NCBI GenBank assembly: GCA_963691705.1
Contig: OY829543.1
Coordinates: forward strand, 31,643,523-31,707,522
Length of the DNA stretch: 64,000 nucleotides
Direction of reading: 5' to 3'
Source: Viola odorata
Lineage: Eukaryota > Streptophyta > Magnoliopsida > Malpighiales > Violaceae
The notes below the pieces were generated by a model. The model was not told the DNA's origin. It saw only the letters and a program-made list of their open reading frames with translations, and searched no databases. Made by a program: the position numbers and the translations under genes. The first letter of the stretch is position 1. Each line of letters begins with the position of its first letter. Positions 43,540-54,700 of this stretch are shown here, piece after piece.

Positions 43540-44880
43540 CAGCCTCTAAGGGTAGAAGTAAAGGAAACTCTGGCATGCTGCGTAGCCTTAGAAGAGGAAC
43601 CCGATGGGAAGCCTTGGTTCCACGACTTAGTACAATTCATCAAAAACCGGGAGTATCCACCGGGGGCAAGCTGGGTTAGCAAAAAGACCCTCCAGCGCTT
43701 AGCACTAGACTTCTACCTCGACGGCGAAGTTCTATATAAAAGAAGAGCTGACAGAGCCTTGCTTCGCTGCGTCACCATGACCGAGGCAAAAAGAATCATA
43801 ACGGAAATCCACGAAGGGGTTTGTTCCACACACGCAAGTGGGCACATGATGGCCAGACAGATAATGAGGCAAGGCTACTTTTGGCTCACCATCGAATGAG
43901 ATTGCATCGGCTATTTTCGGAAGTGCCACAAATGTCAAGTTTACGCGGACCATATCCATGTCCCTCCAGCCCCTCTCTTCAACATGACATCGCCTTGGCC
44001 TTTTGCGATGTAGGGAATTGACATCATCGGCCAAATTCACCCAACAGCCTCTAATGGCCATCGCTTCATCCTCATAGAGATCGACTACTTCACCAAGTGG
44101 GTAGAGGCCGCCTCTTACTCCAACATCACTCAGAAAATGACCATGCGTTTCATTGAGAGGAACATCATCTGCCGTCATGGAGTCCCAAAAACAATCATCA
44201 CGGACAACGGCACCAATCTAAATGGGAAGATGATCGACGGACTTTGCCAACGTTGGAAGGTGAAGCACTGAAACTCGTCTCCATATCGACCAAAGATGAA
44301 TAGCGCAGTTGAAGCAGCAAACAAAAATCTGAAAAGGATCATCCAAAAGATGGTAATCACTCACAAATATTGGCATGACATGCTTCCCTTCACATTGCAT
44401 GCTTACCGGATAGCAACCCGTACGTCTACAGGGGCAACACCCTACTCATTAGTTTACGGCATGGAAGCCGTAATTCCCCTTGAGGTAGAAATCCCTTCTC
44501 TTAGAATCCTGGCAGAGTCTGATGTAGAAGAATCAGATTGGGCAAGAGTGAGGTATGAGCAGCTGAACCGCCTTCCCGAAAAGCGCTTGGCCGCTATCTG
44601 CCATGCACAATTATATCAGCAAAGAATAGCCAACGCTTATAACAAGAAAGTGCGACCTCGCAAGTTCAAGGCTGGGGATTTAGTGTTGAAGAAAATTCTC
44701 CCTCATCAGGAGGCTAGTCAAGGAAAGTGGGCCCCAAGGTACGAGGGCCCGTATCTGGTCAAAAGTGCATTCTCAGGGGGTGCCCTGATGCTAACCAACG
44801 TGGATGGAGACGATCTCCTGAGACCGGTAAATGCCGATGAAGCATCGCGAACCGAGCGTTCAGCCAGACCAAGGACATAG
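43540..44880 (+). pseudogene. Tat-2 integrase
   Basis: The zinc-binding domain reads HEGVCSTHASGHMMARQIMRQGYFW, then CHKC. The core has Asp in GIDIIGQI (about 44019), Asp in ITDNGTN (about 44200) and Glu in NSAVEAANKNLKR (about 44310). The C-terminal domain has FKAGDLVLKKIL and APRYEGPYLVK. No chromodomain follows. Stops at about 43897 (TGA), 44010 (TAG, TGG expected) and 44269 (TGA, CGA expected) break it. The last open frame is 44296-44880. It follows the second RNase H, as normal for Tat elements. Confidence 0.88.
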
Positions 44881-46560
44881 GGTTTTATCATGACAATCTA
44901 GCACAAACATTTGTCCTGAAATTAATAAAACAAGTTTTTTTCAGGAGATGCTTATTATTTTAAAATTTATTGTCCCCTTCTTTTTCTTAAAATTGTGAGA
45001 TGACAAAAGGAAGCATGGCATAGATGGCTCCCCAGGAGTAGCTCGGGACGTAAGACATGTCACTTAGATTAACGCCACTAATCAATTTTAAGTTTTGCAG
45101 GGATGTAAGGTCTCACTCCTCATCTCGTCATCGCGATAGAACCAGGGAGTTCCGCTCGTAGCAGCTCTTGAATTGCCGCAGCAAGCCACCTACAAGAGCG
45201 AATCAGGAAAGATTTTAAGACAAACCATCACCATCTAAAGTGAAATTTCTTTTCCTCGCAGTGCTACCAGCGCAACCGGCATCGCAAACAACCGGTCTCA
45301 AAGGACTAAATGCTGGACCAAAGTCACAAAGCCCATCCTACGCCAGCCAAGCTGTCGGAACACTAGCAACGTCAGCTCCCCTCTCCATTCACCTATCCGG
45401 AGGAGCTCATCACCGAAACGCCATGGTCCCCCTGCAAACCTTTGCAGGTAGAACCCCTGGAAAAAGAACGACAAAAAGTTGTCCTCCTAGGACCACCATC
45501 AACATACTTAATGCGGTCTTGTTCAAGAAGTTTCCCAACATCCGCACCATGATCAACACGGTGAAGATCAATCCTTTAGTTGAGGGACAGCCAGGCTGCA
45601 AGCATCACCCAAGCCAAAGTAGGAGCTGCGACAAAGCATCTAAAAGCAAAGCCATCATCAACCAACATCTGATGCCAGTCACGCTGCAGTGACCCACGGA
45701 TGGCCCGTCCAAAAGGGAGAGCTTAAAACTTATCAATCACATTACTTTTGCTATAAAAAAAAAATTATCTCGCATTTACTCCTCATTAGTTCTCGCCGTG
45801 TCTTTTTCAAGAACTGGGTCGCCCCATTCGTTGCCTGCATAAGAACGTTAAGCATACGCCCTTGCAGCCCCGCTGCACAATTCGGGGACAGAGGGTTTTC
45901 CCCTTTATCCCCAAGCAATCGCGAAGCCAATCAGCGAAGGTCCAGCAACGGCCAGTGAGCAAACAAACCGAATGCAGATCTCATCCTCGCTACAGCTCGG
46001 ATTGGCAGTTCCCGCAAAGTAGCTGAAAAAGAAACCAATCAAAGCAAAGCATCCCAGAACTGGGACCACGTCGCAGGCACCCTCGAAAGGCCGGGTTAAG
46101 AGAAGGGAGAATCCCTGAACTTATCTCGTTTTCATTTTCAGATTAATTTCCCTCTCTTTCTATTGTCCCCTCTGCTTCTCACAGGGACTTGAAGTATCTC
46201 ACTGTCATCCGCATGAAGTTTGTGGAAGACGCCCTTGCAGCCCCGCTGCACATCTTAGGGGAGTCTATCTTTCTTTCCCCTTTTATTTAAATTTGGTTTC
46301 ATTCCTGCTCGCTTTGTTAGCTTTAAGTCGAGTACGGTCGTCTGGCCCACTGGGGCAACCTTAGGTTCTCGTTAGACCCTTGCAAATAAGTCGTCCCCCA
46401 CATCCTAGCAATCAAACTATCCAGCAATCAAACCATCAATCAATCAAAAATCAAAAATCAATCAAAATTCCTTTTTAGCCCGGCTAAAACAAAAGCATAC
46501 TACTCCCATAAGCATTTTCATGCATTGCATAGGTCAGGAATGCCCAATCCCTCTGTTAAA
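44881..46560 (+). other. Tat-2 proximal 3' region with two copies of a TGCAGC hairpin
   Basis: No gene is supported. ACGCCCTTGCAGCCCCGCTG occurs at about 45856 and 46229. Each holds TGCAGCCCCGCTGCA (45863-45877 and 46236-46250), a six-pair stem with a CCC loop, followed some bases later by a GGGG run and a TTTCCCCTTT tract. The segments after the copies differ. Confidence 0.6.
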
Positions 46561-47895
46561 TCAAGCATCCATCTAAATTATATGTCATGCATGATATTAC
46601 TTGTTTGCTCTTATATCCGCGGTTTGTTCCGACGTAAGCAGTCATAGACAAATCCCGGTAAGCATTTTTGAGCCATTGCGGCATATCCTTCATGAGTGTA
46701 AGGGCCTGACTAGATACTAGTTGAGTTCGCATAATATCCAGGGTACATGCGCAATTAGACATGGGATAGCTATAAAATGACATGGGACTTTTACGATCTT
46801 CTCCACTTTTTTCATTTCGTCCCTCTTTCCACCATATATGTCATCACTCCCCAAACCTTCACTATCACTCATACCCTGGGAGCCAAAGAGCAGTTTCAGC
46901 TAAAATTGCCAGCCGGAAGTACGAACACGTCAAGTCCAAGAACACGATGAAAGAGACGAAAAAGGTCACCAGGAGATCGCTAAGGATTGTCACCAAAAAA
47001 AAAAAACAGCAACGATGAAGGCCGAGGCCTCAAGACAGAAGGGGAAGAGATCAAGACGAAAGTTGTGCTTGCTCTGCTCTGATGCATTTCAAATCAAAAA
47101 AGAAGAAGAAAGAGAGCAAAAAAAGAAAAAAAGAAAAAGAAGAGGAAGAAAACAAGAAGAAGAGAAAAAAGAGAGAGAAATGCTCAGAGACATTCGAAGA
47201 ATACAAACAATCGAAGAGCCGAAGCAAGCACAGCCCGGGGACAACTCAATTCGAGAAATCTCGAAGAAAACTTTCCCCAGTGAACTCGAGCAAAAAGGCC
47301 CAAGGCCAACTCGAGGAATCTCAAAGCAAGCATCCCTAGTAAGGACACGAGAAGAAAAGGGCCCAAGGCCAACTCAAGTAGTGAGTCGCAAAAAGAACAG
47401 CGACGACACTCCCTAGTGAAAACTCGAGCAAAGGGCCCCTAGCCGAACGAAAAGCACCCACAAGGATCCCAGAGCTCACGCACTCTGTCCAGCAAGCATC
47501 CCCAGCAAAAAGTGAAGGAACTCGCGCACCTCGCCCTCCTCAGGGCCAATCAACAAAGCATCATTCATCAAAAACCTTCCAGCAAAGCAATCTTTTCCAA
47601 AACAAACTCCTTTCCGGACGTTTCATGTCCTTTCATTATTTTCCGTAAAAGTCCCATCGATTATTAGAACGCCCATGCATGTGCATCTTCATTCGAAGTC
47701 TATTCACTCGGATTGACATTGCAAACTGTAAATTATGTATCATGTTAGTTGCATCTTTATGAGCGTAAAACACTTAGCCTTGTTTCAGAGCGTGAGTACA
47801 AACACTAATATCAGGTGAGGACTGCTTACGGCTGCAAATCGTTGGAAAGTCTTGTCCTTGGGGTCGTTACCTCCTGAGCAGGATGCAGACGCATT
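46560..47895 (+). other. Conserved non-coding 3' module of Tat-2
   Basis: The counterpart of 7130-8345 in Tat-1. It has the CTCTTATATC and TTAGACATGGGATAG (46755-46769) block, a purine-rich stretch (46990-47190, whose Lys/Glu-rich frames are artefacts of A/G composition), and the GATTGACATTGCAAA to GAGCAGGATGCAGA block (47647-47890). It precedes the large minisatellite. Confidence 0.7.
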
Positions 47896-47969
47896 CTAGG
47901 ATCGTATCAAGGCCACTGGTGACAAAATCATTTCTTCTCTTCCCAGAGTGACAACATTTAATTTTCAAC

Positions 47970-49570
47970 ATTAGCATTTTTCTCCTCCCAGAGTGTCCTT
48001 AGTTTAGTTTCCGCATTTCACGTCTTCTCCTACGGGAATTGACATTGTTTACGTTTCTGTACTGTATTTCCTCCTCCTAGAGTGACAGCATGCATTTTCC
48101 TCCTCCTAGAGTGACAGCATTAGCATTTTTCTCCTCCTAGAGTGACCTTAGTTTAGTTTCCGCATTTCACGTCTTCTCCTACGGGAATTGACGTTGTTTA
48201 CGTTTCTGTACTGTATTTCCTCCTCCCAGAGTGACAGCATGCATTTTTCTCCTCCCAGAGTGACAGCATTAGCATTTTTCTCCTCCTAGAGTGACCATAG
48301 TTTAGTTTCCCCATTGCACGTCTTCTCGTACAGGAATTGACGTTGTTTACATTTTTGTACTGCATTTCCTCCTCCCAGAGTGACATCATCATGCATTTTT
48401 CTCCTCCCAGAGTGACATCATCATGCATTTCCTCCTCCCAGAGTGACATCATTTGCGTTTTCCTCCTCCTAGAGTGACATCATTAGGACCAATCATTCGT
48501 ACTTCTGCGAATCCCGCATTATCCTCCTGAAATAACGTCAGTTACATGTCAAGCGATTATCCCCCCCAGTGGAGCCGTCATTTACGTTTTCGTAAAATTA
48601 CCTTTCATTCCTATCAAAGTAGTTGTCATTTACATTTTCTGCAACTTACGTTTCTCTCGATATCCGAATAGATCTAAGTTTATATCTTTGCAGGACATCC
48701 GATCGAATCTATCTGCTCCCAGAGTGACGACAAAACTATCTCCTCCCAGAGTGACATCAACAAAACTATCTCCTCCCAGAGTGACATCAACATCCTATCT
48801 CCTCCCAGAGTGACATTGAAAGCATACCTCCTCCCAGAGTGACATCAACAAACTTACCTCCTCCTAGAGTGACATCCACGAATAACCTCAACAATTTTGT
48901 AAACATTTTTTAACCCCCAATGACAGCATCAATTTCCTCCACTGAATAACACCATCAAAAGCATATCTCCTCCCAGAGTGACATCAATAGATTACCTCCT
49001 CCCATAGTGACGTTCAACGAACTACTTCCTCCCAGAGTGACATCCACAAACTTAACTCCTCACAGAGTGACATCCGCGAATAACATCGTCAAAACTATCT
49101 CCTCCTAGAGTGACATCAACGAATAACGTCATCAAAATTATGCCTCCTCCCAAAGTGACGTCAACCAAATATCTCCTCCCGGAGTGACATAGACCAACTA
49201 CCTCATCCCAGAGTGACATCAACAAGCCTATCTCCTCCTAGAGTGACATCTACCGCAATATCTCCTCCCAGAGTGACATCTACAGCAATGTCTCCTCCCA
49301 GAGTGACATCTACGACATATCTCCTCCCAGAGTGACATCTACGACATATCTGATCCCCGAGTGACATCGACGAACCTACCTCCTCCCAGAGTGACAGCAA
49401 CAACCTGCCTCCTCCCAGAGTGACATCAACGAACAACATCGGCAAACTACCTCCTCCCAGAGTAATAGCAATAACCTGCGTCCTCCCAGAGTGACATCAA
49501 CGAACAACATCGGCAAACTACCTCCTCCCAGAGTGACAGCAGCAACTTACCTCCTCCCAGAGCGACATCA
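47970..49570. repeat. Large minisatellite, CTCCTCCCAGAGTGAC core
   Basis: Forty or so copies of CTCCTCCCAGAGTGACATC, or close variants, are separated by spacers of roughly 5-25 bases. In the left part (47980-48480) the core is embedded in a 149-bp higher-order unit marked by CACGTCTTCTC at 48020, 48169 and 48318. In the right part (48720-49570) the units are about 25-35 bases (CTATCTCCTCCCAGAGTGAC). Minus-strand frames reading LGGD/LWEEE repeats are artefacts. Such 3' arrays are known in Ogre/Tat elements. Confidence 0.92.
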
Positions 49571-49621
49571 TCACTGTAAGCTTGAGGTAAGACCTGCGGT
49601 GTCGCCAAAATTCAGATATGT

Positions 49622-49681
49622 AGGGGCAACTGTCTTTACTGCTTATCAAATACTTCGATAAGATAGTAAATAGGGGGCAAC
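49622..49681 (+). promoter_or_regulatory. Stem-loop and polypurine tract of Tat-2
   Basis: CTTATC (49642-49647) pairs with GATAAG (49657-49662) and is followed by ATAGTAAATAGGGGGCAAC up to the LTR. The Tat-1 stem has C:G where this has T:A. TAGGGGCAACTGT at 49621-49633 is a second copy of the tract/LTR boundary, 50 bases upstream. Confidence 0.65.
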
Positions 49682-52600
49682 TGTTGATACCTGAATTTTG
49701 ACGCCATTTTTAATTGATTTTAGCATTTCTGTTATTTACTTAATTTATTGTCATTTTTAGTTGATTTACTGTCACTAGAATTTTTAAAATTTTCATCGCG
49801 TTTTAGCATCGTCGTTAGCATCGTCAGCCTTAGAAATCGCATTTTTAATTTTTCGTCACGTATTTTCATTATTATTATCATTATTATGTTTAGCCTTAAA
49901 AATCACATTTTTGACTATCCGGCCGTTGTTTACTAGTTTTTTCTTCATTTTAGGTCATCACATGAATTTTAGGATTTTTAGTATTTTAGCGCATTTTTTA
50001 GTTTTTTTATTTTTTTATTATTATTTTCGTTCGAGCTTTTATTGGACCCGAGTAAGTTTTCTCGGACAATAGCTTGAATTTCAAATGTTTTCCATCAACT
50101 AGTTGCTAGCTTTTTTTTCCGTTCACAACGGTCTACAGCGTTTCGTGTAATTTTCGGCATAACGTCATTATTTTTCCGTTCGAACGTTTCACGTTTTTGA
50201 ACGAGAAAATAAATACGTTAAACGAAAAAATTTCATCATTCGCTGTAGACGGTTAAACTCGTCGTATTTTTCTCTACGCGCTAGTACCTTCGGTTCGAAA
50301 ATTCAGAACGTTTGCTCGCAGGACTCGACTCGAGGCCATTTAAATAAGATAAAGGGCAAGTTGATCACAACCGTTGATCTGGTCAACTAAAAAAAGTCAA
50401 CCAGATCAACGGTTGACTAATTAATCAACCATGGTGCACATGCACCATGGACGTAAATAGCAGCGGAGCAGGCCACCGAGCAGCCTGCTCCCGTCGCCTC
50501 CAAGCTGTTTCTTATCCCGTCAACCAACATCACGGCGACCGTAGACCTGCCACCTCGACGTCGTAGCCCCGCCATCTCCCGATCACGGCCTCCACGCGCA
50601 CAGCCGCGTCTCCCTCCTCACACGACTCGAGCCTATAAATACCGAGACCCTCTCAACGTAAAACGGGCACCAAATCTGCAAGAAACCCTTGCTCCTTCTC
50701 CCTCTTGATCAGTTTGCTCACTTAGAGTGACAATCGTCCAGTTTAAAGCTTGAGAGAGTAAGCTTTCTCTCTCTAAGCATTTTCGGTTTTTAAGCTTGTT
50801 TTCTTCTTTAATTCGTTTGGCCGAATTTAGAGTAGATTAATTGCTTGTTTTTGTGCCATTAATTCATGTGCATGATGTAGATTAAATACATGCTTTCAAT
50901 TTTAAAAATCGTTAGCTAGATTGTGCGAATTAATAGTTTTTGATAATTAAAAGTTTTGTCATTTTTTCAAAATTCAATTCGGTACGAGTCAAAATAAAAA
51001 TTGAGGTTCGTATGGTCGAGAAGTCGTCGAACAGACGAGCGTCTCGGTACGAACGGTTTTTGAAACGGCCACCTATGACCGGAGTTTGGCCGTCGGCAGT
51101 ACGCCGGCAACCAAAGAAGGAGATGATGAACAGTGCCAGGCTTCAGCACTGTTCACGTGTGGAAAGGTGATGGGCTTGGCTCATCACCATTAAAATGTTT
51201 TCCTTGGGCCAGGCACTATTCCTGGCCCACTTCAATTTTCCTTTCTTTTTAAAAATTGGGCCCAACCTATTTTCAATTCTTTCCGAGACTTCGGATCACG
51301 CTTTTTTCGTAAAAATAATTTGTATGCTTCGTATGAGTATTTTTTTCGTATTATCAACTGTTTTAATTTTCTGCAAATATCAACGACTTTAATTTTTCGC
51401 AAACTGCTGAAAATTCTTCTGCAACATCAATTGTTTTATTTTCTGCAAATATCAAACTGTTTCTTTTCTGCAAATATCAAATTGTTTATTTTCTGCAAAT
51501 ATCAACTGCTTTAATTTTTCGCAAACTGCTGGAAATTGTTTCGCAACATCAATTGTTTTATTTTCTGCAAATATCAAATTATTTATTTCCTGCAAAATAT
51601 CAATTGTTTTAATTTCCGCACTCATCATACTGCTGGAAATTCTTCCGCAAATATCAATTGTTTTATTTTCTGCAAATCCTCAACTGTTTTAAATCCCCTG
51701 TGAATCGTCAACTACAATCAATTTTTCTGCACTTATCAAAACAATATTTAAATTTCGTATGCGTTAAATCCATCATTTTTCGCATGCAATCAACTCAACA
51801 TTTAAATTTCGTATGCGTTAAATCCATCATTTTTCGCATGCAATCAACTCAGCATTTAAATTTTGTATGCGTTAAATCCATCATTTCTCGCATGCAATCA
51901 ACTCCGCATTTAAAATTTTGTATGCGTTAAATCCATCATTTCTCGCATACAATCAACTGTCATTTAAATTTTCGCACTCATAAAATTGCTTATTTATTTC
52001 TCAAGCTATCGCTAACACTCTCACCTTGTAGGTTTTAATTTCAAGCTTCGCTCGAAAGTACGCCTTTCGATTCCTTTTCGTAAATATCAATCGTACGCAT
52101 GATATATAGAACTACTAGAATTAAAATCAACCCACATGAATAACGTGTTTAAAGAGTTGCTTAAAATGCCATGCTCATGTGATTTTAAATACTCGCTTAT
52201 ATTGACTGCATGTACATGGGGACTTTCGATCCCACATCAGTTTTTCACTTCAAAATCTATCATTTAAATTTGTACTCTGTTAGCAATCCATGATAGGATC
52301 ACGTAGTAATTAATTTAATCATGCATGGCCCGATGATGACATCGAGCCATGCATGATTAAATTAAGGGCGCTCATTCAGTCTTTCAGAAAATCCAGTCCC
52401 ATCACGTTACGGTCAGGAATAATCAATCGGTCTTGATAAACGGTAACCCCGTTCAACGATTAATTATTTCTGAACGGTCACGATCATGAAAAAGGACTAA
52501 AGTGACGATTCCTCTGAGGGTCCTCCTTTTCAAAACAAAACGCATTTTATCAAACACCTTTTTAAACACCTCTCACATTAACCGGTAACCATTTTCGGAT

Positions 52601-52864
52601 GTGACTCGGGTGCTTAACACCTTCCCGAGACCATAATATGACCCCGAACCTTTTGTCTGGGGTCCAAACCCCTTTTTTGTGCCTTTAGTTTTTTACTTAT
52701 TATATTTCTTATGCCATGACGATTAAGGTTCCCTAAACCTAGCAACCAAATTAGGGTGGTGACTTCATTGCATGTTGCGAGGCGTCTGTTTACGCTGAGC
52801 ATTGTAAGGTCCCAAATTTCGTTGCACACTCGCGAATTATTTCTGATTTTCGTGGGGCGCGACA
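49682..52864 (+). repeat. Tat-2 3' LTR (3183 bp)
   Basis: Begins TGTTGATACC and ends GGCGCGACA. Besides the features shared with the 5' LTR (dyad 50368-50415, TATA 50634-50641), it has four copies of the 54-bp unit (51747-51963). It also has a 20-base insertion at about 52346-52365 that is the inverse complement of the sequence just upstream. It is followed by the CTTTC target duplication. Confidence 0.92.
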
Positions 52865-54700
52865 CTTTCGGAAATAACCCTTCTTCTTGAATCTTTTGCA
52901 GGTAAAACACTACAAGTTGAGACTCATGCATTTTTCAACCAAGTGGATCTCCTCGCCAATGCATACCCAAGTCTATAAGAATATGTGCAGCAACAATAAC
53001 TGCCTCCAACTCCAAAAGCTCTACCCCACCTAATGTACAATGTAAGTGATGTCTCGTTGAGGAGTGATACAACTATAGCCGACGAATCTTGTGTGTCTCT
53101 TGCCCAAGACACAAAACAGCTAGAGAAGATGAATCTAGAGCTTGCCCAAGCCACAAAACCAAAACCAAAGGTTTTAGCCCAACCACCTCAGCTTACTCAG
53201 CTCCAGAACTATCCTAGCACTCCAATATATCTGACACCACACCCAATGGATGTTTCTCATGTATACAATGTTAATGTAATTAATCCTTTAGCACATGAAG
53301 AACTTGAATTTGATGCTACTGATGAATTGGACTTTGTGTCTAAAAAGGATTTGACAAATGATGATTAGAGAGATTGAGAAACTTTTTTTGACTAAGGAAG
53401 AGCAACCGACTTTAGTGGATCACATATGCTTACCTTCAGAGACCAATGTTGTCACAGTACCATCCTCTCCAACTCTGCTCAAATGAGCTGATATAGAGCT
53501 AGCCCGAGACGTAAATTCAGAACTGGAGGCAGAAGTTGTTACCTAGCCAAATAAGCTAAATCAAACCCAGAATCATTTTAAAGCTTTCGTGGATCATGAG
53601 ATAAAGATTCTAGAGACTTTTCACTGCATCGAGCCAATGAAGAATTTGAGGGAAATTGAGAAAGAGAAAATTAGGGATGAGTTACAATGTCGTTCTGTGT
53701 AAAAGGAAGATTCTCAAACTTACTGATTTAGGATTTTGATTTAGGATTTTGGGATATCTTTTCCTCTAGACTTTCTAATTAATCTCCTATTTATTTCATG
53801 TGGACAGAAGGAGCACATCAATTATACTCTTGAGATGCATTGAAGCTTATAGTTAGCTTAAGCAAGCCAAAAATTTCCACAAGAAGCAAGTGTAGGGGAA
53901 CATCAATGGTTGGACACAATTTTTTTGCATGAGCATAAAGGACGATTCAAATTTTTAGAACTCACCATTCCAACTGAAGATACCACTTTTGCCCCTATAA
54001 CTATTGATGTTGTTGCACACTCCTATCTTGCCCATGACACAAAGATTCTCGACAGAACGCTAGTTTGCCATAATGAGCTCCTGAACTAAATCTTTCATCT
54101 TCTGTAGTCAATTGACATCCAACTACCACATCAAATTTCCCAGGTCGTGTCTTTCTTTTTCTTATTTTTGTTTGCCTTTGTGTTTTTTTCTCTTTCTTTC
54201 ACATTGAGGACAATGTGTCTCTTAAGTATGGGGGAGGGATTATACATATGTTTGTTGTTTTGGGGCTCTTGTCACTTTATTTGTGTTAGTTTCGTGTCTT
54301 GTGTTTTTCAAACTTTAAAAAAAAAAGTTTTTATTGTCTTTTTGTTTTTAAACCTTCCTTGATGAGTTTCAATCGATGATGATGCATATTGGATGATTCT
54401 TGAGCATTTGTACAACTGTATGAAATTCATAGACTTGCTTGTTTTTTCTTATATCCTTTTGCTTGCTCATGATCTTAAGCAATCAATTATCTCGATGAGG
54501 TCTTGAGCTTTCATATCATATTTCTTTGTTATTGTGCAATGCATGACTAGTAGATATTAACCTTACATCAGACCTTGGGTACATATATGTTTAGACATGG
54601 GATAGTTATGAAATGATAGAAGACTTCCTTTGTTTTTTGATTCGTTTGAGACTATTCCAACTATTCGCAACCCCAATAAATACATGTAAATGTTAGTTGA
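52865..54700 (+). pseudogene. Ath-2 gag remainder and 3' region
   Basis: From 52870 the gag frame that was cut at 31530 resumes, then meets stops at about 52976. A frame at 53033-53368 (SLAQDTKQLEKMNLELAQ) lacks any recognised domain. No RT, RNase H or integrase is present, so pol is deleted. A block at 53735-53810 resembles 3735-3805 in Tat-1. The Athila palindrome (54200-54217) with GGGGGAGGG, then the TTAGACATGGGATAG motif (54591-54605), mark the 3' untranslated region. No 3' LTR follows. Confidence 0.7.

Larger units (their letters stand above)
31531..52864 (+). mobile_element. Tat-2: complete 21.3-kb Tat/Ogre-type retrotransposon
   Basis: TG...CA LTRs (31531-34673 and 49682-52864) bound a 15-kb internal region with PBS, an extra upstream ORF, gag, protease, RT, two RNase H domains, integrase and a repeat-rich 3' region. 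The element is flanked by CTTTC at 31526-31530 and 52865-52869. Size, tRNA-Arg PBS, the ORF before gag, and the putative intron between protease and RT are features known from Ogre elements. Nonsense codons and frameshifts in most ORFs mean this copy is not autonomous, although the frame damage is modest. Confidence 0.95.

Noticed and set aside
46782..47416. Lys/Arg/Glu-rich frames that could be a basic nuclear protein
   Set aside because: They come from an A/G-rich tract that also exists, without these frames, at the same place in Tat-1. This is composition bias only.
48198..49445. Minus-strand frames encoding repeated LWEEE/VTLGGD peptides
   Set aside because: The peptides are the translation of the CTCCTCCCAGAGTGAC minisatellite, and the frame changes with spacer length. 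There is no independent sign of coding.
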